NCBI RefSeq assembly: GCF_900167115.1 | Contig: NZ_FUXZ01000008.1 | Location: 1-64,000 of the forward strand | Origin: Eubacterium uniforme | GTDB lineage: Bacteria > Bacillota > Clostridia > Lachnospirales > Lachnospiraceae | Reading direction: 5' to 3' | DNA length: 64,000 nt | Shown here: piece by piece, positions 26,539 through 34,367 of the stretch | Layout of the letters: every line of letters starts with the position of its first letter | How positions within the stretch are numbered: position 1 is the first letter of the stretch | Notes under the pieces: generated by a model | Told to the model about the DNA's origin: nothing | What the model saw: the letters and a program-made list of their open reading frames with translations, nothing else | The model's database searches: none | Made by a program: the position numbers and the translations under genes

Positions 26539-28047
26539 CTAATTTTCATCAAGACGCTGGCAATATGAATATGTATATTCACGACGTCTTGTAAATCTAC
26601 CAAATGTATGATTATTTAAAGCTTTTCTGTGAAGATATCTAAGACCATTTCTTGCTCTAGAGAATCCCCTTGCGCCGCCAAAATGGTCAATGCATTCATC
26701 TACAACTGCTCTTGCCTGTGCAGGATTCTGCCAGAACAAATCGCAAAAATATGCAACTAACGCATCATTTGATAAATTATATGTACGAATTGCAACAGTG
26801 ACCTTGGCCTGAATATCAGACTGAATCTTGGAGCTTTGAACTTTAACACCCTGATCACTTCCAAGAAGACCCTTAACTGCAATAAGTTCCTCATTACTAA
26901 ATAATCTCTTTTCGTTAACCCAGTTTTTACTACCTAAAATATCCTCATAGAGTTTCTCTGCCTTATCTCTTCCTCGTCTTCCAGCAAATGCACTCTCAAT
27001 TATTTCAGCAGCCTTATCCCTGTTAGCATTACAAATCTGTCTTAAAATATTATGAGCATTCTCACCATACCACTGCCATGCACCAACAGTAATAGTCTTT
27101 TCACCACCTGTAATTGGATTTCTAGCAGATTTAAAATTACCAGATTCATTATGTGAAACAAGTTTAATTATAGAATCCAATAAAGAATTACCAGTAGGCT
27201 GTAATGAAATTGAAAGATAACTTTCTAATTCCTTCTTTTCTTTTTCAGAATACTCTCTCTGATATTCCTTAAATTCTTCTTTATCCATAGCCTTAGGACA
27301 AGTAACCTGAATCTTAATCTTTGAAATAGGAATCCAGCCTGTTATTGTGGCTGTTCTCTCAACATATGCATACTTTCTATTATCACTAAAAGCCTCAATT
27401 GGATAATCAGCTTCCTTATATCCAATTGCAACAACTGTACTATCTCTATTTGCCTTACCAAGTATTCCTACATTCTCACCTTCAACATGAGCAATAACGT
27501 CCTTATTATAAACTATGGCTTCCTTCATCTTCTTACCTGTAAGAACGTATTTGCTGCGAACAAATCCTTTTATCTTACCAGACTTAATCTTATACCAATT
27601 GTTATCATCAAGTTTTTCAAGAATTTTCATCTTTCCACCATGAGGAATATACCCAACAGTTTTTGATTTTTTATCCATAGTCTCATGAACATACAAAGCC
27701 TCAACATCGCTGTCGCCAAGATCAACAACACCCATGCCTTTAAGTGTTTCCTTATACTTTTCATACTTTGTAAGTTTCTTATTAGGCGTAGCAATATCCT
27801 TGCTCTCAGGATTATTTATATCACCTGAGCCGTCACCACCTTCAGACTTTTCAGTAGTAGCCTCACTATTATTTGATGATCCTGCAGCCCCCTCTGATGT
27901 AGTATTCTCAACATTTGTAACTGCACCTGCTGCCTTGCTTATATTCTGATTGTCATCCGATTTCCCTTTATTCTGTGTTGAGAAGAACGCCCCAAGCGTT
28001 AAAACAACACAAGCTCCGCCTATCGCCAAATACTTTTTCTTCTTCAT
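26539..28047 (-). CDS. Secreted SH3b-domain, lysozyme-like cell-wall protein
   Basis: A 502-residue protein starting at ATG 28047 (a GTG 42 bases earlier has no better SD). The signal or anchor helix is MKKKKYLAIGGACVVLTLGAF cut short at about 20, followed by a Ser/Thr/Asn-rich linker (to about 90). Two bacterial SH3-like domains follow (about 110-175, WYKIKSGKIKGFVRSKYV; and 185-250, GWIPISKIKI). The C-terminal domain (from about 285) contains LVSHNESGNF, with a Glu placed like the catalytic acid of lysozyme-like folds, and VGAWQWYGENA. I infer a peptidoglycan hydrolase; the exact family is not recognised. It is adjacent to the adhesin gene (36 bases). Confidence 0.65.
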   Translation of the reverse strand: MKKKKYLAIGGACVVLTLGAFFSTQNKGKSDDNQNISKAAGAVTNVENTTSEGAAGSSNNSEATTEKSEGGDGSGDINNPESKDIATPNKKLTKYEKYKETLKGMGVVDLGDSDVEALYVHETMDKKSKTVGYIPHGGKMKILEKLDDNNWYKIKSGKIKGFVRSKYVLTGKKMKEAIVYNKDVIAHVEGENVGILGKANRDSTVVAIGYKEADYPIEAFSDNRKYAYVERTATITGWIPISKIKIQVTCPKAMDKEEFKEYQREYSEKEKKELESYLSISLQPTGNSLLDSIIKLVSHNESGNFKSARNPITGGEKTITVGAWQWYGENAHNILRQICNANRDKAAEIIESAFAGRRGRDKAEKLYEDILGSKNWVNEKRLFSNEELIAVKGLLGSDQGVKVQSSKIQSDIQAKVTVAIRTYNLSNDALVAYFCDLFWQNPAQARAVVDECIDHFGGARGFSRARNGLRYLHRKALNNHTFGRFTRRREYTYSYCQRLDEN

Positions 28048-28212
28048 CTTTTCTCTATAATCCTTCCTATATAAACTATGTATCCCCACATATATACCAT
28101 GAATTGAGTTAACATCTACCCTACGTTAACCCACACTCCTCTATATTATACGACAAAACCCTAAATTTTACAAAATTATTACAAAATCCATTTATCAAGC
28201 ATTTTCTGCATA

Positions 28213-28265
28213 AAAAAATCTCCGGAAACTCAGGTATTACTCAACCTGCTTTCCAGAGATTTTAT
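28213..28265 (-). terminator. Terminator of the 41-residue ORF
   Basis: Arms AAATCTCCGGAAA (from 28216) and TTTCCAGAGATTT (to about 28264) pair with one mismatch around a 20-base loop that itself contains CAGGT/ACCTG. A-rich flank on the plus side means a T run on the minus strand. Confidence 0.65.
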
Positions 28266-28280
28266 TTAAATCTTTTCGCC

Positions 28281-28406
28281 CTACATTTCCATCTGATTTA
28301 CGAATCTAAATTCGAAATCAATGTTTTCTTTAATTTTTGTCTCACGCTTTGTTCTCTTCGATGTTGCAAATAAATTGTTGATCTTTTCCCTCAAAAACTT
28401 TTTCAT
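28281..28406 (-). CDS. 41-residue small protein sharing a promoter module and C-tail with the 33673 gene
   Basis: Not previously recognised to me. The ATG at 28406 has AGGAGGG 6 bases upstream, and a terminator follows at 28213-28265, so it looks like a real gene. The product starts MKKFLREKINNLF, is very basic in the middle (TSKRTKRETKIKE) and ends IDFEFRFVNQMEM. That end matches VDSEFKLMNQIEF of the 101-residue protein at 33673-33978. The promoter module (28505-28569) is nearly identical to the one in front of that other gene. It has no Cys and no signal peptide; the N-terminal segment may be amphipathic. A signalling, bacteriocin or regulatory peptide is speculation. Confidence 0.6.
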   Translation of the reverse strand: MKKFLREKINNLFATSKRTKRETKIKENIDFEFRFVNQMEM

Positions 28407-28504
28407 TACAATCCCTCCTAAATCTTTTCCTGAACCTCTTGTTCGATTCCTCTAAATAAATTTTTTCACGGTTAGTTCTCTATAAATTTTTTCTTCATGC
28501 ATAT

Positions 28505-28569
28505 ATCATAGCAAATGCATATTATTATATCCATCTGCGATGCTTACATTTACCTTACAAATTTGTAAG
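28505..28569 (-). promoter_or_regulatory. Promoter module L1 with CTTACA repeats
   Basis: Plus strand CTTACA-TTT-ACCTTACA-A-ATTTGTAAG (28543-28569), then exactly 32 bases to ATCATA (28505-28510), which is TATGAT on the minus strand. A second copy of the whole arrangement lies at 34037-34101. It contains both direct and inverted TGTAAG half sites; no good -35 box is present, which suggests activator dependence. Confidence 0.65.
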
Positions 28570-28604
28570 ATTACTATTTTTATATAAGCCCTTATCAATT
28601 ACCC

Positions 28605-28623
28605 TTACACTATATAAACACTT
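28605..28623. promoter_or_regulatory. ACACT repeat motif, copy 1
   Basis: TTACACTATATAAACACTT, 16 of 19 bases identical to the copy at 29924-29942 in front of the 393-residue gene. It contains ACACT twice, 11 bases apart. Role unknown; possible regulator or sigma site. Confidence 0.35.
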
Positions 28624-28656
28624 GAAGGCTCTATTTTGTGACAAATCTAAAAATTT

Positions 28657-29838
28657 TTACTCTACAAACTCAACTCCCTTAAATACTGGCTCATTATTCT
28701 CATAGCCATCACCATTCTTTTTATTTGATTCAACCGGGTCCATATACAAATCTTTTCCATCCTTTGTAACAAAATGGTATAGATCGTAAAAACTATTTGC
28801 TACTTCATCGGATTTTATTTCCATGGCGATTACATGGTCTTTCTTATTCCAGCTTATATCTTCAAAATCAATTTCCTCACCTTTATCAATTCTAATCTTT
28901 TCTCCACTCTTATCATTATTAGAATAAAAATCCATAGGCTTATCCAAAACATACTTCATAAGAACCATATTCGCATTATCATCATCAAAGAAGTTTTTGT
29001 ACTCATCTTCATGAATTACTTTGATCTTTTCACTATCTGTAACAAATGTCCCGTTTTTATAGCTGATTTCATAGCAAAGTGGAATCCAACCTGTATACAT
29101 CAACTCATCCTTAAAGACCATTGTTAATACGTTTTCTTCCATGCTTTTAAACATATCATCCGATGCCTTATCCATATGTGGTAAATCAACTTCAGTTAAA
29201 GCCACCTTATAATCCTGTAAACTAACAAATCTACGTGAGCTTATCCAGCCTTCGCCATATACTGCAGTATCAAAATATACGAAATCATTTCCATCACTTA
29301 AATGAATCAACTTTACGTCATCAAAGAAATTTCCATCAAATTTATCTTCCGTATAATATTCCTCTCCATTACAGGATATGGCCGCTTCCATTACATTTTC
29401 ACCGTTTTTATCATAGCCACTTTTACAAGTAAACTTAAGTTCATCATTCAGTCCATCATCATCAATATCATATTCATCAATAAGATACTCATACTTTGCA
29501 AGTACCTCTGAATACTCCTCATTAACTCCACCTTTTTTAGGATTAACAAGCTTAAAATCAGCAAATTCACCCGAAACAGCTTCATACATACCATCATCAT
29601 TTATGGTTTCTGATTTCTTAGTCTCCTCTTTTGTTTCTTCCTTATCGCTACTTAATGTATTATCGACCATCTGAGTTTCTTTTAAAACTGTATCCTTTAT
29701 TGCCTTTTCTGACTCCGTTTCTTCGTTAGTATCATTTTGATACTTTGCTGCTCCTAAAATAATTGAGCCTGTAGCAATAACAGAAAACGCCACAACTACT
29801 ATATATTTAACCGCTCTTTCAAATTTTTCATTCTTCAT
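28657..29838 (-). CDS. Membrane-anchored extracytoplasmic protein, paralog of the sigma-linked anti-sigma candidate
   Basis: A 393-residue protein with a single N-terminal helix (about 10-30, YIVVVAFSVIATGSIILGAA), a Glu/Lys/Thr-rich linker and an extracytoplasmic domain. That domain shares motifs with the C-terminal part of the 432-residue protein encoded upstream: DIDDDGLNDELKF, FVYFD, RRFVSLQDY and YHFVTKDGKDLYMDPV. It lacks the cytoplasmic N-terminal segment of that protein, so it cannot hold a sigma factor in the same way. It might be a decoy or co-receptor for the same signal (inference). The start at 29838 is preceded by AAAGGAG. Confidence 0.6.
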   Translation of the reverse strand: MKNEKFERAVKYIVVVAFSVIATGSIILGAAKYQNDTNEETESEKAIKDTVLKETQMVDNTLSSDKEETKEETKKSETINDDGMYEAVSGEFADFKLVNPKKGGVNEEYSEVLAKYEYLIDEYDIDDDGLNDELKFTCKSGYDKNGENVMEAAISCNGEEYYTEDKFDGNFFDDVKLIHLSDGNDFVYFDTAVYGEGWISSRRFVSLQDYKVALTEVDLPHMDKASDDMFKSMEENVLTMVFKDELMYTGWIPLCYEISYKNGTFVTDSEKIKVIHEDEYKNFFDDDNANMVLMKYVLDKPMDFYSNNDKSGEKIRIDKGEEIDFEDISWNKKDHVIAMEIKSDEVANSFYDLYHFVTKDGKDLYMDPVESNKKNGDGYENNEPVFKGVEFVE

Positions 29839-29923
29839 ATTTTTCTCCTTTTTATCTTCCTTTTTTTTTAATCTTATAAAAATTTTTAAAACATGTCGTG
29901 AAACTTATTATATTAATTTGTTC

Positions 29924-29942
29924 CTACACTATAAATACACTT
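29924..29942. promoter_or_regulatory. ACACT repeat motif, copy 2, upstream of the 393-residue gene
   Basis: CTACACTATAAATACACTT, about 85 bases before the start codon. Near-identical to the motif at 28605-28623. On the minus strand it includes TATAGT, a possible -10 box. Confidence 0.35.
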
Positions 29943-30034
29943 AAAAGGAGCGGTTGGTCACATCCATAATTTTGTCGGGGCTGCAGGAAGGCATTTGCTG
30001 GAGATTCTTTGCACATTTACAGGTACTAAAATAG

Positions 30035-30060
30035 GAGCTACACATTAAGTGTAGCTCTTT
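30035..30060 (-). terminator. Terminator of the sigma/anti-sigma operon
   Basis: Perfect 9-bp stem GAGCTACAC (30035-30043) with GTGTAGCTC (30049-30057), loop ATTAA. It lies about 25 bases beyond the stop of the 432-residue gene. The T tract is weak on the minus strand. Confidence 0.6.
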
Positions 30061-30082
30061 ATATATAGCATGATTAAAAATT

Positions 30083-31381
30083 TTACTGTGCCCAATGAAC
30101 GTTTTCAAATATAGCTTCATCGCTATCTTCAACTGTCTGATAATATTCTATACCATCTTTTAATGGATTAAAATAAACATCCTTTCCTTCTTCAGTAACA
30201 AAATGATACATATCAATAAAACTATTAACATCTTCCATTATTTTATCTTTTCCGACTGATAATGTATCATTCCAACGAACACTCTTAAGAATTAATTTTT
30301 CACCCTTCTTAATAGTAACACTATTCGAATCGTCACTTTCTCCATCGAAAAATTCTGCGTCTTTTCTCACTGCATACTTTCCATCATTTTCCTGAAGCCA
30401 TTCACGCCAATCTTCATCTGACCATTTTGTAACAACATCAACCCACTTATTATTGATTTTGAATGCATCATCAACACAGTTAATTTCAAGCATACATTCA
30501 ATAGCTCCAATATAATTTAACTGACAATAATATTCAAAAATAATTTTTTTATCTTTGTTATCAACCAAAACTTTTTCTACTCTTTGCATGTATGGTAAGC
30601 AAGCATCAGATACTACTTCTTCATAATCTTGCAAACTTACTACTCTCTGAGCACTTAAAACAGTCTCTTCTCCTATATCAAAGTATACAAAATACTTGTT
30701 ATCATCCATATCAATAAATTTTACATTTCTAGGATCCTGACCAAGACCAAGATCATATGTTTTCTTTTCAACATCATTTACATAAAGAGTAACCTTACCA
30801 TTAACATTACCTTTATATTTTTTAGAAGTCTCATATGAAATCTTTATAACATCTTTCTCGCCATCGCCATCAATATCACTTTTAGCATATTCATACTCAT
30901 ATGGTTCGTTATCCCATTCACCATTATCATTTTGATTTGGCTTATTTGTACGCTTAAAATCCAACGCTTCTTTGGCATTTGCTAATTTTAAATCACTCTC
31001 TACATCTTTTACTGTTTCTGTTTCTTTTTCTGTTTCCTTTTCAGTTACTGTTTCAATTGCTGTAACACTCTCAGTTGCTACATTTTTACCGACAGTTTTC
31101 TTATTTGAACCATTATTATAATTTGCTACTCCAACAACAATTGCTAATGTAGCTGCGATTGAACCGAATGCAACAAGTGCAGTTTTTATTGTTCCTAACA
31201 TTTTATCATTCTTCATCTTTTCGTTCATCATTCTTTCCCTCCTCAATCCGTCTAATTCCGATATATTATTAGAATTAGATTCGATTTTCTCAACTAATTC
31301 ATCAATAATTCTTTCTTTAGACTCAGTGTTAAGCTTAATACCGTCATAGATTTCTTTGTTTTCGTTCTTAATTATACTCAT
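30083..31381 (-). CDS. Probable anti-sigma factor, single-pass membrane protein
   Basis: A 432-residue protein encoded immediately after the ECF sigma gene (stop and start adjacent at 31382/31381). The cytoplasmic N-terminus is about 65 residues (KERIIDELVEKIESNSNNI), followed by one membrane helix (about 66-88, IKTALVAFGSIAATLAIVVG), a Thr/Glu-rich stalk and an extracytoplasmic domain. The domain begins with an acidic, calcium-loop-like motif DIDGDGEKDVIKI and includes VVSLQDYEE and YHFVTEEGKDVYFNPL. Gene order and topology indicate an anti-sigma factor or signal receptor, although no ZAS zinc motif (HxxxCxxC) is visible. The outer domain is duplicated in the 393-residue gene downstream. Confidence 0.7.
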   Translation of the reverse strand: MSIIKNENKEIYDGIKLNTESKERIIDELVEKIESNSNNISELDGLRRERMMNEKMKNDKMLGTIKTALVAFGSIAATLAIVVGVANYNNGSNKKTVGKNVATESVTAIETVTEKETEKETETVKDVESDLKLANAKEALDFKRTNKPNQNDNGEWDNEPYEYEYAKSDIDGDGEKDVIKISYETSKKYKGNVNGKVTLYVNDVEKKTYDLGLGQDPRNVKFIDMDDNKYFVYFDIGEETVLSAQRVVSLQDYEEVVSDACLPYMQRVEKVLVDNKDKKIIFEYYCQLNYIGAIECMLEINCVDDAFKINNKWVDVVTKWSDEDWREWLQENDGKYAVRKDAEFFDGESDDSNSVTIKKGEKLILKSVRWNDTLSVGKDKIMEDVNSFIDMYHFVTEEGKDVYFNPLKDGIEYYQTVEDSDEAIFENVHWAQ

Positions 31382-31891
31382 CTATAACACCTCCTCTGAA
31401 TAATGTTTCTTATATATCTTCTTAAGTTTCTCACGCGCCCTCTTTAATCTCATCTTAGTCGCTGATACCGAGATCTCTAAAATACCAGCAACCTCCTCAA
31501 CTGACAAATCTTCAAAATAATGTAAAACAATTACACTTTGATATTTATAATCCAAATTTGCAATCTTTATAAATTCATCCATGGACCCAACGCTATAACT
31601 AGTTCCACCTTCAATACATCCCTCTAATTCATCATATGATATGTGAGCGTGTCTCCTCTTATAATCAAGAAGATTTTTACATAAATTCTGAGACACTCTA
31701 AGCAACCATGCCTTCTTATGTTCATCATCTTTAAAATCCGTATCGGACATATAATACTTAAGCATTGTCTCTTGTACAATGTCTTCAGCATCATACTTAT
31801 TCTTAACCGTAAGAACACAGGTCTTAAATAAAAGATCTCCATATTTGCTCATTAAATATTCCATATCTGATCTTATATTCTGGTCACTCAT
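31382..31891 (-). CDS. ECF-type RNA polymerase sigma factor
   Basis: A 169-residue sigma-70 family factor of the SigW/SigV class. Region 2 shows KNKYDAEDIVQETMLKYY (about 27-44) and region 4 shows YKYQSVIVLHYFEDLSVEEV followed by AGILEISVSATKMRLKRARE (about 113-153). It has the usual ECF length and no extra C-terminal domain. It is cotranscribed with the membrane protein presumed to sequester it. Sigma factors of this type respond to envelope stress or wall-active agents, consistent with the surrounding secreted proteins. The regulon cannot be read directly; a SigW-like AAC/CGTA promoter was not found with confidence. Confidence 0.92.
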   Translation of the reverse strand: MSDQNIRSDMEYLMSKYGDLLFKTCVLTVKNKYDAEDIVQETMLKYYMSDTDFKDDEHKKAWLLRVSQNLCKNLLDYKRRHAHISYDELEGCIEGGTSYSVGSMDEFIKIANLDYKYQSVIVLHYFEDLSVEEVAGILEISVSATKMRLKRAREKLKKIYKKHYSEEVL

Positions 31892-32079
31892 AATATCTCC
31901 TTTACTTCCTAAAAGTCTAACCGGTTTATCCTTTTCACATACTACACAAATAAGTCATAACTTAGGTCACAAAAATTTTCCTAATGTATATTATACTGAA
32001 AAATAAACATTTGGTGAAATAAATATCATAGTCTTCAAGCATCTGAAAACAAGTTTTAGCATTTTCTCATCATATAAAC

Positions 32080-32090
32080 AAAAACCGTGG
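32080..32090. terminator. Left half of a terminator hairpin split by the IS3 element
   Basis: AAAAACCGTGG here and CCACGGTTTTT at 33573-33583 are exact complements. Removing the IS and one target copy restores a hairpin with an 8-base loop CATCTAAA. In that form it would terminate the 101-residue gene (minus strand). Confidence 0.75.
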
Positions 32091-32144
32091 CATCTTGATA
32101 TGTACCCTCTTTACTGGACAAAAACCAGTAAGGAGGGTATTTTT

Positions 32145-32711
32145 ATGCGTTATAGTTATGAATTTAAAAGAAAATGTGTTGAATTATATTATCGTGGTGA
32201 ATATCCTGAAACTCCCAGTGGAATAATGGATAAAGAATTCCATGACCAAACGCGTGAGTGGGTCAGAATTGAAGAGTCCTGTGGTTCTGATGCTTTACGA
32301 CACAAAAATCAGAATAAAGAATGGACTCCTGAAGAACGTTATGCTTTAGTTGCTCGCGTTATGGCTGGTGATTCTTTCAAAACAGTTGCTATTTCAGCAG
32401 GTATTAACCGGGGATTGCTGTATCAATGGGTTCGCAAATATAAGATTTACGGTTATAATGGTCTTATACTAAGGAAAGGTCGTAAATCAAAGAATACTGA
32501 TATGAAAAAAGTAGGAACAAGAAAACCACCAAAACCTAATGAATCAGAGTATGAAGAATTGATTCGATTAAGGGCTGAAAATGAATATATGAAAGCTGAA
32601 ATAGAAGTGATAAAAAAAGAGATCGCCTTGAGAGAAGAAAGGGAAGCTGCGCGACTCAAGGCGAAAAAGCAGCGATTATCAAAGAACTCAGAGAACAAGG
32701 ATTCCAATTAA
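32145..32711 (+). CDS. IS3-family transposase OrfA
   Basis: A 188-residue DNA-binding protein. The ATG at 32145 follows AGGAGGG. The N-terminus MRYSYEFKRKCVELYY opens a first HTH-like segment. A second helix-turn-helix is at about 75-115 (GDSFKTVAISAGINRGLLYQ, WVRKYKIYGYNGL), and a Glu/Lys-rich coiled coil (YMKAEIEVIKKEIALREERE) fits a leucine-zipper dimer segment. The frame ends at 32711, shortly after a slippery run GAAAAAG (32663-32669). A -1 shift there enters a frame open into orfB (KAAIIKELREQGFQLKYLLK), giving an OrfAB fusion transposase. Confidence 0.9.
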   Translation: MRYSYEFKRKCVELYYRGEYPETPSGIMDKEFHDQTREWVRIEESCGSDALRHKNQNKEWTPEERYALVARVMAGDSFKTVAISAGINRGLLYQWVRKYKIYGYNGLILRKGRKSKNTDMKKVGTRKPPKPNESEYEELIRLRAENEYMKAEIEVIKKEIALREEREAARLKAKKQRLSKNSENKDSN

Positions 32712-32728
32712 AATATCTTCTTAAAGCT

Positions 32729-33529
32729 ATGTCTATGGCAAAATCGACTTATTATTTTGAAATTAATAAGAGGGATGTTATTGCAGAACGCAATCATGAA
32801 CTATTAAAAGAGATAATAAATATCTTTGAGTCGAATAAACGAAGATATGGTGTTAGACGTGTTCATCAAGAGTTGATAAATCGCGGATACAAAGTAAACC
32901 ATAAACGTGTTCAACGCCTTATGAATAAAGCCGGATTAATGGGGAAACGTCCAAAAGAGAAATACCACTCATATAAAGGTGAAGTGGGTAAAGTTGCTAA
33001 TAATATAATAGATAGAGACTTTAGTACAACTGCCCCTTTACAAAAATGGACAACAGATGTATCTCAGTTCAATTTTTCATGGGGAAAGTGTTATATATCG
33101 CCAGTGTTAGATATGAATACAAATGAAATCATTTCATATGATCTATCTATGAGTCCTAATCTCGAACAGATAGCAAGAATGTTAAAGAAGGCTTTTGATA
33201 AATTTCCGTCAGTTGAAGGTCTAATATTCCATTCTGATCAAGGATGGCAATATCAGCATGCTTATTTTAGAAATACATTAAAAGAACATGGTATTATACA
33301 ATCCATGTCACGAAAAGGGAACTGCTATGATAATTGTATTATGGAGACATTCTTTGGTAGATTAAAAAATGAGCTGTATTATGGCTACGAGAAAGAATAC
33401 TCTTCATTCGAAGAATTCTCAAAAGCCGTTGAAGAGTATATAGATTACTACAATAACAAAAGAATTCAGGTGAAAACAAAATGGATGCCACCTGTACAAT
33501 ACAGGATAGCATCCATGTGTTCAACCTGA
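32729..33529 (+). CDS. IS3-family transposase OrfB (DDE integrase domain)
   Basis: A 266-residue rve-type integrase core, normally made as a fusion with OrfA by -1 frameshifting; its frame is open upstream to the slippery site at 32663. The HTH_21 segment NKRRYGVRRVHQELINRGYK lies near 35-54. The catalytic triad is visible as Asp in WTTDVSQF (about 110), Asp in FHSDQGWQYQ (about 171) and Glu in METFFGRLKNE (about 207). Length and motifs are complete, with no stop or frameshift, so the element looks active. Confidence 0.93.
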   Translation: MSMAKSTYYFEINKRDVIAERNHELLKEIINIFESNKRRYGVRRVHQELINRGYKVNHKRVQRLMNKAGLMGKRPKEKYHSYKGEVGKVANNIIDRDFSTTAPLQKWTTDVSQFNFSWGKCYISPVLDMNTNEIISYDLSMSPNLEQIARMLKKAFDKFPSVEGLIFHSDQGWQYQHAYFRNTLKEHGIIQSMSRKGNCYDNCIMETFFGRLKNELYYGYEKEYSSFEEFSKAVEEYIDYYNNKRIQVKTKWMPPVQYRIASMCST

Positions 33530-33572
33530 TTAATAAATATGTGTCCAGGATTCTGGGTACATATCATCTAAA

Positions 33573-33583
33573 CCACGGTTTTT
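33573..33583. terminator. Right half of the split terminator hairpin
   Basis: CCACGGTTTTT, the complement of 32080-32090. See the left half. Confidence 0.75.
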
Positions 33584-33672
33584 ATAGAATAATCATACTT
33601 TTCGGAAACTTGTTTATCCTTATCGCAATATATTAAATTATCAACTTTTCAACTAACTAAATTACTCTAATC

Positions 33673-33978
33673 TTAAAATTCAATTTGATTCATAAGTTTG
33701 AATTCTGAATCAACAATATCTCTCATCTTTTCATTCTTAGCTCTTTTATAAAACTTAGAACAAACAAAACTCATCACTCCGCAAACTGCTGCGTAAGCTA
33801 TACAACTATTGCATAGCCCCATATCCACATCGATTCCACTTAACTTTAACGCTGCCATCATCCCACCAAATGTAGCGAAAGTACAAGTTGCGGAAGCAGC
33901 AAACATATAGTACGCTTTCATCTGTTCTAACTGCTTATAAGTATATGTTTTTTTCTTATCTCCAAATAAATTTTTCAT
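33673..33978 (-). CDS. 101-residue two-helix membrane protein with the NQIE tail
   Basis: Not a family I recognise. The ATG at 33978 follows AGGAGG. The N-terminus is MKNLFGDKKKTYTYKQLEQM, then two predicted membrane helices (about 26-48, FAASATCTFATFGGMMAALKL; about 57-74, CIAYAAVCGVMSFVC), four Cys, and a charged tail ending VDSEFKLMNQIEF. The tail resembles the end of the 41-residue protein (28281-28406), and the promoter module at 34037-34101 resembles that gene's. The native terminator is split by the IS3 insertion downstream, so its transcript may now read into the IS or end differently. Confidence 0.65.
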   Translation of the reverse strand: MKNLFGDKKKTYTYKQLEQMKAYYMFAASATCTFATFGGMMAALKLSGIDVDMGLCNSCIAYAAVCGVMSFVCSKFYKRAKNEKMRDIVDSEFKLMNQIEF

Positions 33979-34036
33979 ATTCTAATCCTCCTGGTATTTA
34001 TATGTTTAATTAAATAGTTTTTCTTTCGATGTATAT

Positions 34037-34101
34037 ATCTTAACAAATACCAGTCTGACTTACCATTTTTTATACTTACAATCACCTTACAGATTTGTAA
34101 G
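34037..34101 (-). promoter_or_regulatory. Promoter module L2 with CTTACA repeats
   Basis: Plus strand CTTACA-ATC-ACCTTACA-G-ATTTGTAAG (34075-34101), 24 of 27 bases identical to module L1. As in L1, exactly 32 bases separate it from ATCTTA (34037-34042; TAAGAT on the minus strand). Downstream bases GATATATACAT are also shared (GATATATGCAT in L1). Confidence 0.65.
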
Positions 34102-34171
34102 AAAATAACAAACTATCACTATCTCATAATATACGGTTATGTTATTCTATTCTCAATTTTTTTCTACCTTT

Positions 34172-34351
34172 TTAATCTTCTACAACTGAATACTGGAGCA
34201 TTTCGTAATCTAATCTTACGCCCTCATTAATACCTTCAGGTAGTAATGCCCTCGCAACACATTTTAACTCAGCATCTGGCTCAGCTAAATTCTTTAAAAA
34301 TGCATAATCTCCATCTATTCTTTCTACTATATATTCTATCTTTTCAAACAT
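34172..34351 (-). CDS. DUF3006-type small protein
   Basis: A 59-residue ORF, MFEKIEYIVERIDGDYAFLK onward, with the DUF3006 pattern: a short beta strand with ERIDGDYAFL, the middle segment VARALLPEGINEGVRL, and an acidic end SVVED. The function is unknown; DUF3006 proteins are frequent in Firmicutes and sometimes accompany MBL-fold or hydrolase genes. It sits 16 bases after the Spx/ArsC-like gene, so they are probably cotranscribed. GGATGAAG lies before the start at 34351. Confidence 0.7.
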   Translation of the reverse strand: MFEKIEYIVERIDGDYAFLKNLAEPDAELKCVARALLPEGINEGVRLDYEMLQYSVVED

Positions 34352-34367
34352 AATATTATCTTCATCC

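Larger units (their letters stand above)
32096..33566 (+). mobile_element. Complete IS3-family insertion sequence, 1471 bp
   Basis: It is bounded by perfect 12-bp terminal inverted repeats TGATATGTACCC (32096-32107) and GGGTACATATCA (33555-33566), with TG...CA ends. The 3-bp target duplication TCT lies at 32093-32095 and 33567-33569. It contains orfA and orfB in overlapping frames. Both repeats and both frames look intact, so it may still be mobile. It inserted into the loop of a terminator hairpin. Confidence 0.9.

Noticed and set aside
29941-30132. 63-residue minus-strand ORF containing QQMPSCSPDKIMDVTNRSF
   Set aside because: It overlaps the end of the anti-sigma gene and its terminator and lacks an SD. 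The locally GC-rich part may be a relic of something inserted, but no family could be assigned.
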